Positions 1 through 10,552 of a DNA stretch of 64,000 nt are shown one piece after another (positions within the stretch are counted from its first letter, which is position 1; every line of letters starts with the position of its first letter). The DNA lies in NCBI GenBank assembly GCA_025765615.1, contig JAIVFJ010000270.1, forward strand, positions 1 through 64,000, given 5' to 3'. The position numbers were made by a program, and so were the translations under genes. Below the pieces are notes generated by a model. It worked only from the letters and a program-made list of their open reading frames with translations, ran no database searches and was not told the origin of the DNA. This DNA is from Zopfochytrium polystomum. Its lineage: Eukaryota; Chytridiomycota; Chytridiomycetes; Chytridiales; Chytridiaceae.

Positions 1-1130
1 CTCAAGTTGCCTTCAGTGCCTCATTCGGGGGGCTCGCGTTGGCGATTCTGACCGGCGCAGCGGCCGATGCCGGTGACAACGAGCGGGCAGGGCGGCTCGT
101 GCAGGCCCACTACGTTTATTGGACCTGCATGATCGTGGTGACTACGGTGCTGGCGATCGCCGGCGGCACCCGCCTCTGCGCGCACATCGCAGTGGGAACG
201 GCTGCCGCCGCGAGGCGCGGGGACCTGGAGACAGTTCAGACGCTCAGAGTGTCGGCGGAGTGGGTCTCGGCGATGATGCACCTAAACACGGCCGCGTCGC
301 TGGCGTATGCGGGCACGGCTTTGGCCTACGGGATCGGTGAGTCCCCGCTGCCTAACTCGTCCTCGGAACGGCCAACTGACGAGGAGCTCCTTGTGCTCAG
401 CGCGTCCAACAATCCACTCAACAATGTGGCTGCAGTACACTTTTTGCGTGCTTTGGCTGTTCGCGCTCCCGATTGTCGGCTTCCTTGTCTTTGCCGCGAC
501 TCACGATGGGTACGCTCCCCAGGCACTGCATCCTTCACAGTATCTGCCCGGACTAATCTCCACCATCATACAAACAGTCACCAAAAAAGCGCCCACCTCG
601 ACCACGTTTCGCGATACCGCTCGGGCTGCACGTCCTCCTCCTCATCCTCGTGTGCGTCGCCTCCCCTTTCACGAACAGCATCGCAGTCAAAGCGCCCCCA
701 CCCAGACCACGACCCGGACACAGTCCAAGTACACTACATCCCATACGACGCCGCCAACCCCTCCGCGACAAATGCAGCCATATCGCACCCCGCTCCACGC
801 CGGCCGAGCTTCGCTCCTCTCGCATCACCAACAGCCGCGCACGCTCCCGCCGCCGCGCCCTTTGCACTTCCATCCGCCGCAATGACGCCCCCGCCGTACC
901 CGCCACTCCAAGTACTCCCTTACGCTGCGCCCGGCGGCGGTGCCGCGCACTACCACCCCAACGCACACCGCGCCCGGCCGCACCACCTGGCCCACACTTC
1001 GCCGTCGTGGGCCGCCTTTGCGGACGCCGGCAGCTTAACGCGGGTGCCCGCGTGGAGCGCGACCGGAGACTGGGCGGCGGCGGACAGTGGACGTAGCGTA
1101 GCCGCCGCGGCGCCGACGCGGTACTTTTAG
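1..1130 (+). CDS. multi-pass membrane protein, 5' end outside window
   Basis: The gene enters from the left edge already open, so its start is missing. I read three exons: 1-336, 401-509 and 578-1130. Intron 1 (337-400) has a GTGAGT donor, a CTGAC branch-like site and a CAG acceptor. Intron 2 (510-577) has GTACGC, ACTAAT and CAG. The reading frame stays open only when both are removed. The spliced product has hydrophobic segments in exon 1 (around MIVVTTVLAIAGG and AASLAYAGTALAYG) and one in exon 2 (CVLWLFALPIVGFLVFA). It then has a long Pro/Ala/Ser/His-rich tail of about 180 residues ending in TRYF. The pattern is that of a polytopic membrane protein with a disordered cytoplasmic tail. I do not recognise a family. 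Confidence 0.55.
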   Translation, partial: QVAFSASFGGLALAILTGAAADAGDNERAGRLVQAHYVYWTCMIVVTTVLAIAGGTRLCAHIAVGTAAAARRGDLETVQTLRVSAEWVSAMMHLNTAASLAYAGTALAYGIGESPLPNSSSERPTDEELLVLSASNNPLNNVAAVHFLRALAVRAPDCRLPCLCRDSRWVRSPGTASFTVSARTNLHHHTNSHQKSAHLDHVSRYRSGCTSSSSSSCASPPLSRTASQSKRPHPDHDPDTVQVHYIPYDAANPSATNAAISHPAPRRPSFAPLASPTAAHAPAAAPFALPSAAMTPPPYPPLQVLPYAAPGGGAAHYHPNAHRARPHHLAHTSPSWAAFADAGSLTRVPAWSATGDWAAADSGRSVAAAAPTRYF

Positions 1131-1704
1131 GGGAGTGGATGGCCTCTATCTTTGTTGGGGGGGGGGGGGGAGGGGAGTTTGAGGGGGGTTCCCTCGTGCG
1201 CGCTTGATTGAAGGCTCTTATCAGGAGGAAGCAAATTCTCTTCTTCATATTTACATCCGTTCCACTCCACCGATCGCACATCACGAACGAAAAATGATGG
1301 AGTCGTGTTCTTAATTTTTTAAAGTTGTAAGCAGATTCGTCTTCACACCACCCTCGTATGCTTGTGACGATTATTTTTGTGTTGGCTGCGTTTGAAATAT
1401 TGTTTATGAAGTGGCCGGCTCTTTCACGTCTGGAATTTTTGCAGACGTGATCTTGGGGGGCTACTGCCCTTGCTCCCACTTGGCTGCGTTTGTATTTTCC
1501 GAGTGCGCTTGAAACCGTCATTCCGATGGAACTGAATCGGACCTCCCGAAGTTGGCAGTCCAAAACGCGACACAACTCGAGTTTCGCAATTTGAGCGATC
1601 AATATTTTTACGTGTCTTAGGTTAGAAACTTGACAAAAGACGGGACGCGTTCAGAAATATTTCTTCGTTTCTTTATTTTTTTTAAACAGAAGTCGCCTCT
1701 ATTC
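1131..1704. other. intergenic, no gene seen
   Basis: This holds a run of 14 G (1157-1170) just after the upstream stop and AT-richer sequence beyond it. I see no coding exon or RNA gene. It separates two convergent genes, so it is probably 3' untranslated sequence for both. Confidence 0.4.
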
Positions 1705-3770
1705 TTACACTGTCTCCTTTACCATCGACTTCCTCTGGGTAGTTGCGCCGCCCGTGACCAGCGCTTTGTTGGACCGCACGGCCTCGGCAAACTTTTTCAG
1801 CATCGTAAAGAACGATCCCTCCAGCTTGGCGATTTCAACGATCCACGAGTGGCCCGCCGCGACGTCGCTCTGCAGCGTGCTAAAGTCGAATTTCGTGGCC
1901 TGGTTTGAAGAATTCGAGTGTGTTGGGTGATTATGATTTTTTTTTTTTTTTTATGTGGTTCCCATTGCGTGGTTAGACGACGAGGGAGACACAGAGAGAG
2001 AGTGCGTGTGTGCAGGTTGTCAGTGCTTAATTATCCAGTGGGATCTTTCATTTCACCTTTTCGATCGAGACGATCACTCTCCTTAACGGCCCCGACCAGC
2101 GCCCACGACAGCAGCACGCCGAGGAGGAGGGCAAACACGCAAAACAGCGCGACAAAGATGATAGTGCTCCTGATCGTGACGTTGACTGGGCCCAAAAAGT
2201 CGCTGGACGGGACCGCGAGGACGAGCAACAGCGCCAAGTTCGATGGCGCGTCGACGATCCACGCCGTGCTGCAGTAGACCGTGTCGCCAGCGAAGGGGAA
2301 CTCAAAGTTTTTTCCCTGTCCTGTCGGCGATGCCGCTGATCGCGGCAGTGCCGTTGACCGCGGGGTCAAGGGTCGAGTAGCGGCGCACGATCTCTGTAGC
2401 CGCGGCGGACACGAGCGCATTGGGGTTGCCGATGGCGGGGGTACTGGTTCGGCCATGCCTGCGAGATGTTTGCGGTGGTGGCGCCATACATCATGCCGCT
2501 GTCGCCGTGGACGAGCGCGAGGACTCCGTTCGGGGTCATCGGGATTTTTTGGAGGTATTCGTCCAGGGAGCGGACCGTCAGCAAGGAAAAGAATACCGCG
2601 GCCGGCGGGTCCGATGTGGGGGCCTTCAATGGCAGACGTCCCTTCCACACCGGAATGTTGAATGCAAGCATGAAGCTGTTGGGACCGATTGCTCGATCAG
2701 GTACCCAGAATCCATTCACAAGAGGCGGAAGACCGATCGAAATATGCGGCAGTATGGGAAACTGCACAGGAGCAAAGGAAATCTTTCCTGCGTCGTTGGC
2801 ACTCATTATTGGTGTTCCCTTGATCACAACGGAAGTGAAAGTTCAGATGAAAAATAGTGGCGAAGAGTAGGTGGAGGGATCGTGCTTCGCAAATCGCCCT
2901 TACCCATAAACTATTATTTAAAGAGTCGTCCTGTCTGTCTATTTCCATCGAGGACGGCGACACCGCCATAAATGCTTGAGACCCATTGGTTTTTGGAGCA
3001 AAGTACATGCCCGAGATCGCCACAAAAGGAAACAAGATGGATCGCTGAAAGAAGCGGCCAACTCTATCAATCACGAAGCACAACCGTTAGTTTCTTTCTA
3101 CTTTGTCGCGCTTGCTTACACTTTGGATTGATCCAACCAATTGTACGGGGGTCCGTTCGCGACAAAGCTAATTATTATTTTTTTTTAACTTCCATCAGTG
3201 TCCGTGATTGCAATTCTCACTCAAACTTACTCGATCATATCAAGGTCTGATGCTTGGAGAGCAGTCAGATCGATCGTGGTGCTTAGCATCGTGCGGACTG
3301 TCGAGTTGGCGGACTCCATGAACGACTGCGAAAATGAATATAGTTCTTCAGGATTCGACGAGGCTGCGAAGGGCGAAATTCCCAAACTCACCATTTGAAT
3401 TTCTTCAGCAATAGTTAGAGCGGTCGCTTTGGCCTGGGAGATGGTCATGTAGCCAACGACACCGCCGACCTGGCGAATTGAGAGATAAAGAGTTTCATGT
3501 TTTAGCGTAATCAATCAACGGCCCAACATGGACGCGCTTGTCGCGTTGTAGTCGTCTCTTTCAGCAAAGCGGGCGTTTTTCACGCGCTTACGGCACGAAT
3601 AGGGAAGACAACCAACATTTTGCACTTACAATTGCCGTGGTGCCAAAAATCACCGCCGCGATCACCAAGAACAGGGGAAGGCGAAACCATGACTGCTTGG
3701 GGCCTTGTGCCAATGGCGACGTTGGGGAGGAAGTCGCGCTCACGGGGGTCGTCGAACCTGTGAAGCTCAT
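1705..3770 (-). CDS. Cache-like sensor membrane protein, two frameshifts
   Basis: Minus-strand exons: 3770-3630, 3469-3231, 3063-2904, 2818 to about 2095, and about 1905-1705. Donors are GTAAGT or GTAAGG and phases agree through exon 4; the last donor is uncertain. Exon 1 encodes a short tail and a membrane anchor (FRLPLFLVIAAVIFGTTAI). Next comes an extracellular region of about 400 residues whose order (helical stretch, FFQRSILFPFVAISGMYF, then MTPNGVLALVHGDSGMMYG) resembles a double Cache fold. A second membrane helix (IIFVALFCVFALLLGVLLSW) and about 60 cytoplasmic residues (WIVEIAKLEGSFFTMLKKF) follow. Such layouts sense small ligands upstream of signalling domains, but no kinase or cyclase follows here. 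The frame shifts at a G5 run (2437-2441) and a T6 run (2308-2313), each by one extra base, so this is either a pseudogene or an assembly error. The family call is inferred from layout. Confidence 0.5.
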
Positions 3771-4779
3771 CGTGGCTTATGGTGAAGGGAAGGCGGGGAA
3801 TTATTTTGTCTGGATCAATCTGCAGACGCTATGAAAACTGCTAGAAATTTTTTGACAGCTGATTTCACGCATCGACGCGTCGCGACTTCCCCGTTCGACG
3901 TTTCTTCCTTTTTTTTTCCTCATTTATTTACTTCATTTTGTTGTAACCAAAGCGTGGCAACGTATTTCAGCTGCCCTCGTTGTGAGGATGAATGGTTGGC
4001 GGCATACTTTTATTTTGACAACTCAGTGAAAGCCGATGTGATCTCGAAACGGCGTGCGAAGTGGGCACGCCTGATGCCGCATCCTCAGTTCAGTGTCGCT
4101 GGATTCCTCGCCTCCGCTGCAGCTGCAGTGTTTTAAAGTAAGTTGGTCCTGTCCTTTCCTTTTATCTCCCCCAAACAATATATTTGCAGTGTCAACTTGT
4201 TCACTTTTGGCGACTTTTTGTTATTCAGCGATCGGTGGAAAGAGGGTCTTTCGTTCCCGTTGCCCCTTGGCACAAACGCACTTTCGTAGAGGGTGGAGAA
4301 TGGTAAGGAACAAGAGAAACTGGAAACAATCCTATTGAAAGCGATGGTGAAGGAAACTCTCCCAGCAAAGACAAAAGTGTAAGATCCACTGTTACGGGGG
4401 TGGGCATTCGCGCCGCGGCTAGGGCGGCCAGGGCAGCCAAGGGTTAGGGGGTTGGGGTCGGGTAAAGGAGGTTGCGGAGGATTGACCAGGTTTGGCGCTG
4501 AAGGCTGTTGAGGGCACACAGCGGGCCATTGGACGTGTGCGGCGGGCAGAGGCAGGTCAGGAGCGAATGCTGCTAAGAAAAAGTGGACGAGGCGACCGAG
4601 GGTGGGGAAGTCTCTGCAATACGATGTAAGATATTTATCAATTTTTAGTAGACCGGGCAATGGTTTTCACACTCGGTTTATTTCTTCGCACAGGGACGAC
4701 GCCCTTTTTATTGTATCGCGACGTTGTCCTTACTCTGGTCTTGTTCGCATCGCTGCGCACTCGCTCTCCTACTCTTTTG
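3771..4779. repeat. 5' flank of the sensor gene, left copy of a tandem duplication
   Basis: No gene is supported. The part from about 3885 to 4385 is clearly related to 5030-5515: both contain GACGCGTCGCG, CTTCATTTTGTTG, CGTGATGCCGCATCC-like text, TTGCAGTGTCAA, a CGACTTTTTG(T/G)TATT block and TGGTAAGGAACAAGAGA in the same order. It lies immediately upstream of the sensor gene's start, so the duplicated unit included the gene's promoter side. Confidence 0.55.
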
Positions 4780-4960
4780 CCACCGACTTCCTTTGGGTGC
4801 TTGCGCCGCCCGTGACCAGCGCTTTGTTGGACCGCACGGCCTCGGCAAACTTTTTAACATCGTGAAGAACGATCCCTCCAACTTGGCGATTTCGACGATC
4901 CACGAGTGACCCGCAGCGACCTCGCTCTGCAGCGTACTGAAGTCGAATTTCGTGGCCTTG
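4780..4960 (-). pseudogene. second copy of the sensor gene's last exon
   Basis: About 175 bases repeat the final exon at 1735-1905 with roughly 90% identity, including the block for WIVEIAKLEGSFF. One A is missing in the A-run following the Met codon (ATGTTAAAAAGTTTG against ATGCTGAAAAAGTTTG), so the copy is out of frame after that point. No other exon of the gene is present: the fragment is followed directly by a copy of the gene's upstream flank. It is therefore a tandem duplicate that lost its body. Confidence 0.65.
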
Positions 4961-5029
4961 AATTCACGTCCGTGGTTGTTTTACACAGCGTTGGGAAAAT
5001 ATTATCAGCCTTTTAGCTCTCTATTCGCT

Positions 5030-5515
5030 TCGACGCGTCGCGTTTTTCTTCTTTGCTCAAATATTTGGTGCCCATTCCGCACCTTTTTTTTCTTCTGCCT
5101 TTGTTTTCTTCATTTTGTTGGGACTCAAAACCGGTTCGATTCGAAACAGCACGCAAAGTGGATACACGTGATGCCGCATCCCTAGTTTCGGTACAACGGA
5201 ATTGCTCGTACGTCTCGCTAGCCTTCGGGCGTCCCTTCCTGCAGCTGTTGAATAATCATATGTACCCCTGCTCTCTTTTCTGTTTCTCTCGTTAGCAATA
5301 TCTGCAGTGTCAATTCATTTTCGGCGACTTTTTGGTATTGAGCAATCGTTGGTAGCAAAAAAAATCAAAATTTTAGAAGGTCTTTCGAAATGGTTGCCCC
5401 TTGACACAGACGTATTTTTCATCGAGAGTGGATACTGGTAAGGAACAAGAGAGACTTGAAACAATCCAGTTGACAGCGATGGGTGAAGGACACTCTCGCA
5501 CAGCAAAGGCAGAGG
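5030..5515. repeat. right copy of the duplicated 5' flank
   Basis: This is related to 3885-4385 by several shared blocks in the same order and orientation, with small indels. The rest of 4961-5701 holds a TG-rich stretch near 5535 and nothing that looks coding. Confidence 0.55.
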
Positions 5516-5701
5516 ACGCGAGGGTGTGAGTGGGTGTGTGTGTGTCTGTCGAAGGGGTTGTAGTGGTTTCCGATATCACGTGTAGGGCACAAAAGTGGAA
5601 GCATCAGCGACGGTTGAAGAGGCTATCTGAGTACTAAGGAACTAGGCCAAGTAGAAAAAAACCATAAAACACTTCGCACAACAACGGCCAAGGCGCTCTT
5701 T

Positions 5702-7260
5702 TCAGACTTTCTTTTCGTCACCGTCCTGGACGACGGCAACTTGTGGCGCCTTGCCATCGAACAGTGCGTCCATGTCCTCGAGCGTATACCCTTCGTCTCG
5801 GGGTAGAAAAAGTAGCAGATCGCGGCGATAAAGTAGTTGTAAGCCATAAACACAAAGAACGTCTTCCACCCGAGGTTGCTGAGCATCACGGGGAAGAGGT
5901 AGCTGAGGGCGACGGACGCAACGTTCTGCGTCTGCGACGCGATGCCGACGGCCTGAGCACGGACGGTCATTGGGAAGATCTCGCCGGTGTAGATCCACAC
6001 CGTCGCACCCCAGGACGGCTTGTAGAAGAAGATGAAGACGAAGAACATGGACACGAGCCCAATGCCGGTTCCCGTCTGGTAGAGCGAGCCGTTCGCCTCT
6101 GTTGTGATGCCGACGATCGAGACGATAAGCATGGCGGTGCCCATGCCGAGGGCACCGATGACGAGGATGGTGATGCGGCCGAGGCGGTCGACGAAGAAGG
6201 TCGAGTTGAGCGTGAAGAGGATGCCGCAGATTGAGTTGACCACGTTGATGACGTTGGTGGTGTTCTGGTTGTTAAAGATCTTGTTGTAAATCTTGGACGA
6301 GTACGAGTTGAGCGAGTTCTGCCCGGTCGTCTGCTGAGAAAAGTTGATGAAGAGCGCCATCGCGAGCCGCTTGAGCATGTTTGCCTTGGTAAACAGCATC
6401 TGGTACACGGCCCACGCGCCCGGGTTATTTGCACGCTCCGCCGAAATGTACTCGGTGATCTCCTCCAGCTCGCGGTCGAGGTCTTCGTCCGAGCGCAGTC
6501 CTGCGAGCACTGCGCGCGCCTCGTCGTTGCGGCCGTTGTAGATGAGCCAGCGAGGGGACTCGGGCCCCATCCAAACCGTGAAACGAAGAACGCCGGCGCG
6601 ACGACTTGGAGGATGAGCACCATGCGCCACTGCCAGTCGCCGAGTTCGGCGTGCCAGCCCATGAAGAGCGCCACCAGGTAAGAGAAGAAGGCGCCGACCG
6701 AGTACATCAGCTGCCACAGCGACATCATAGTCCCGCGGATCTCGACCGGCGCGATTTCGCCCATGTAGACGGGACCCGACGGAAGCATCAAGCCTTGGCC
6801 GAGACCAACACCAGTGCGCCCGAGCACGTGGATGGCAAAGGTGGGTGAAAAGGTCTGCAGGAACGTGAAACCGATGATGAGGATCGCGCCAATGAACATG
6901 GGCAGCCGGCGGCCGAACTTGTCCGAAAGAATCGGCGCGACGAAGAAGCCTGTGAACACGGCACCGCACGAGTAGCCGACACCGACGAGACCGACAGTGT
7001 CCGAGCTGACCGCGGGCTTGCCCTTTGAGTCGACCGTGTTGCCAAAGGCGGCGTTCCTATCAACCGATGCGGCGGAGGTGGGGGGGTGGGTCTCGTTAAT
7101 GAGCGCTTGCGGTTTGCGCGTATAATTGGGCTTACCAGGACGGCGACGTGTTGGTTGCGTTGAAGGTTGATGCATCGTAACCGTACATGAACATGCACAA
7201 GGAAATGGAGATGCAGACGAAGTAGGCATACATGAGCCGGTTTCTGGGAATGGCACCCAT
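5702..7260 (-). CDS. MFS sugar porter, two frameshifts
   Basis: This encodes a proton-linked or facilitative sugar transporter of the plasma membrane (sugar porter family). Start ATG is at 7260; exon 1 is 7260-7136, the intron 7135-7057 (GTAAGC...ATAG), and exon 2 runs to 5702. Family marks in order: MYGYDAS in helix 1, DKFGRRLPM, the GRTGVGLGQG loop, PVYMGEIAPVEIRG, PESPRWL, QQTTGQNSLNSYS, FFVDRLGR, and PETKG followed by YTLEDMDALF. The length (about 515 residues) is normal. The frame slips by one missing base near 6581-6583 (T run before the PESPRWL block) and again near 5789-5791 (between PETKG and YTLEDMD). Conservation resumes exactly in the new frame each time, so the protein is either recently inactivated or the assembly dropped bases. 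The substrate cannot be told. Confidence 0.85.
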
Positions 7261-8575
7261 TGTAGCTGCTCTCGAGGGCGGGGTATTAGAGTATTTCGAT
7301 AATGTGGTGTGTTGTCTGCAAGCAGGGAAGCAGGCTGCAGTCTATTGCGCGAAAGAGGCCGACGTGTAGCTATCTAGTGTCGGTGTTGTTAACGCTGTGT
7401 GTTGGCGCTGTGAGGAGAAGTGTCTTGTGTTGCACAATTTTATATGCGTTCGATCTGTTTTCGATCTTTCGTCGACCCTCCGGCGCAAGAAGCCGTGGAG
7501 TTCGCAGGATTTGTGTGTGAATCACGCGACCCGCGAGGAAAGACAACGCGGCGGCGTCGTCGGAGGGAGACTCGCCCCTCACTCGTCACCCCCAACCCAG
7601 CGCAAAAAACACGAGGCCGTATTGATTGCAGTGCGGATTCGATGCGGGCCGAACTGAGCCGAAGTTGAGCTGAGAGCCAAGCTTGAGGGAAATTCCGCTG
7701 TCTTTTCATTTCAAGTGTGTTTCTCTGTTTTTTTTTTTTGTTTTCTTTTGTTTAATTTTGGTTTTTTTTTTTTTTGTAAAGAATCAAATGCAATATGGTC
7801 GGTCAGGTGGGAAACCAGAAGAAGGACACGCGGCAGTGGAGGGAGCGTTGGAGGGATCGGTGGAGGGCGGGCGCTCCCGCGCGGGCGGGCAGATCGCAGA
7901 GGAATGCGAGAGCCAGAGACAGAAAGAAGGAGAGAGAAGCGAGAGGGAGACAAGGCCGGAACCCACACCCAAGCAGCGAGCGCGAGACAACAACTAGCAT
8001 GTCAGATGCGGTAGCGATTTGCATGTATGTAGCAAATACGCAGAGTGTGATCGATTGGACTCAATTGCGTATGAAGATCTGACGAAAAAAATTTCTTGTG
8101 GAGAGGGCAATTACATAAAACCCATCAGAAAATCTTCAAAGGCGTGGAGGGGGTCGAGCTTCCAAATCAGGTGGGGAGAGCAAGTGGGAGGATGTTTACG
8201 AACTGGAAAGAAGGGTAGTCGCCCCCCGATGCATCCCCGCAAGCGTAAAATTGCTGGATTTTCTCCACATATACTTTCGTGTACATCATTCTTGGCGGCC
8301 GTTGGTGGTGGTCACATAGTTGTGGATATCGCCAGATGCGCAACGCTCGACTGTGCCGACTGCAAATACTCACGCTGTCGCCCGCCGCTTTCTGCTATCA
8401 AACCTCTGGTAACACAATTTTGATCCGACCCGCCTTTGGGACACTTTGGGTGAAAACGATGGGCCACAACCTTTGGACAGAAAACAGAAATTACGATAAA
8501 CAGAAAGTACCATTTGAAAACGTTGCGAAGCAATCAGAACGACCGCAGAGCTAAAACTTCTGCACACGTGCACGA
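7261..8575. other. intergenic region, low-complexity T runs
   Basis: This is the upstream region of the sugar porter and the 3' side of the oxidoreductase. It contains T-rich runs at about 7728-7777 and GA-rich sequence around 7850-7960. I see no conserved protein, tRNA or splice pattern. Short open stretches on the minus strand around 8312-8533 look non-coding. Confidence 0.4.
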
Positions 8576-9736
8576 TCACGCCAGAAAAGGATAGTCAGTG
8601 TATCCCTTTGCTCCACCAACGTAAAAAGTGTCTGAGCGCGGGGCGTTCAACGCCGCACCCTTGGCAAAACGCTCTGGCAAGTCCGGGTTGGCCAGAAACA
8701 AGCTTCCGAACGTCACAGCGTCGATCTTGCCAACTGCAATCTGCTCGTTTGCTTCCTCCACCGTGTAGCCCGCGTTGCCGATCAGCACGTTCTTAAAGTG
8801 CTTCCGGAAGATGCCGATCGCGTCAATGGCTTGTTGCTTGCCGAGAAAGTCGGCCCGGCACACTTCCACAAACGCCAAGTCGTGTTCCTGGCAAATCTTG
8901 GCGGCGGCTTCGCAGAGCGCCGCCGGGTCGCTGTCCATCATGGAGTTGTAGCTGTTGATGGGAGAGAACTTGATACCCACGCGGTCAGCACCGACAGCGT
9001 CTACGACGGCTTTGACGACTTCTCGCAAGAAGCGCGTGCGATTCTCGAGGGACCCGCCGTAAGCGTCCACACGCTTGTTGGACCCATCCCTTGTGAGCAA
9101 GTAATGAGTAACACCTCTCCCAGTAAATATGGACGATGCAAACCCACACACACGGCACACTCACCTCAAAAACTCGTCAATCAGGTATCCGTTCGCGGCG
9201 TGAATCTGGACACCATCAAAGCCAGCTATCTCGACGGCGTTCTTCGCAGCGGTACCGAACAGCTGCACGAGCGCCGGTATCTCTTCAACGCCCAGCTCCC
9301 TTGGCACCACGTTCGGCACCTTCCCCTTGTGCGTGTGGACGTCACTCTTGATCGCCACCGCCGACGGCGCGACCGTCCCTGCGCCGTCATTGTGGTCCGG
9401 GTGGACCGCGCGGCCGCCGTGCCAGATCTGCATCACCATCTTCCCACCCTTTGCGTGCACCGCGTCGGTGATCTTCTTCCACGCCGCGAACTGCTCGGCC
9501 GTGTAGAGCCCGGGCTCGCCGCCGAACGCGGACGTCAGAGGAGCAATCATGGCGCCCTCGGTGAGAATGAAGCCGGCGGACGCCCGCTGCGCGTAGTACT
9601 CGAGCATCAGGTCGTTCGGAACATGGGTCAGTCCGGCGCGGATACGGGTCAGGGCGGCCATCAGAGTTCGATTGCGCAGGCGGAGGGAGCCGACCTGGAT
9701 GGGGCTGAGGACAGTCGGCGTAGTGCTGGTGGTCAT
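8576..9736 (-). CDS. NADH:flavin oxidoreductase, Old Yellow Enzyme type
   Basis: A flavin (FMN)-dependent enoate reductase of the OYE/NemA family, cytosolic, reducing activated C=C bonds with NAD(P)H. Exon 1 is 9736-9165, the intron 9164-9090 (GTGAGT...ACAAG), exon 2 9089-8576; the phases fit and the product is about 357 residues. Visible motifs: LSPIQVGSLRLRNR at the start, the first barrel strand MAALTRIRA, QIWHGGRAVHP, FDGVQIHAANGYLIDEFLR with the substrate-binding His and Asn of the H-x-x-N pair, DGSNKRVDAYGGSLENRTRF directly after the intron, and FVEVCRADF. The C-terminal barrel (VLIGNAGYTVEEAN, DAVTFGSLFLANPDLPERF) is complete. There are no frameshifts. The physiological substrate is unknown. 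Confidence 0.92.
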
Positions 9737-10552
9737 CTTTTAGGGGGCAAAGCTGCACTGCACGTGGTTGCCAGGGGGAAGCGGTCTTGAGTTGCTTCCT
9801 GGACAATTAAGTACAACTGGCCGCACGTCTAAAAAACCGATTTGAAATCAGCGAATTGCAATTTGTCTAGATTTCTAATCAGTCTGGACCTGTATTTATG
9901 AATATTTATGTTCACACCATGTGTGCTTCCACGATAGAGAGAGCAGAGCTTGAACTCTTGCTTTTCACGCACAAATCCGTAAATAATGGAAAGGGGAATC
10001 CGTATTCGAACCGTCCCCACCAAGTGGGCTCCGCCGACGCCGACGCCAAAGGAGCTCGGGGCGGGAAGCGGGGGGGAAAGTATCAACTAAGAGACCAATA
10101 TGTGTTAGTTGTTCGTCGGCGTCTGACCGGTCGGCCGGCTTGGGCGAGCGCGGCTCAACGGCTCACGTAGGCACTCATATCGGCGCACTGAATCTACCGC
10201 TCGGTACTGAGCAAGGCTGCCTGCCGAGCCCTCACGTTCTACTCTGGAGGACCAATTGTACCTGTGCTGTGTGGAAGCTTGCGCTGCATACCTTCTGGGG
10301 TTGTATCTCCTCTTGGAGGGTCCTGTCGATGCGTCTTGTGTCCCTTTCGGTGACATGTCAAACTCCGACGTTTGCACTGCTTGGTCCCGTGAGCTGCGAA
10401 AAGATTTCCGGACCGCGGAAAACTCCGCTGTTCATTAATAATACGGATTTGCATAAATACGCAAGTGCAACGTCGGGCACGAGACCGCCTCCGAGTCTGA
10501 CGAGTTCCAAACAAGACCTTCCAAACCCCTTCGCTCCTCTCCAAAACATTCA
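9737..10552. promoter_or_regulatory. divergent intergenic region between oxidoreductase and hydrolase
   Basis: The two flanking genes are transcribed away from each other, so both promoters should lie in these 816 bases. I see no clear TATA box or conserved site. Open stretches on both strands here look like chance. Confidence 0.35.
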
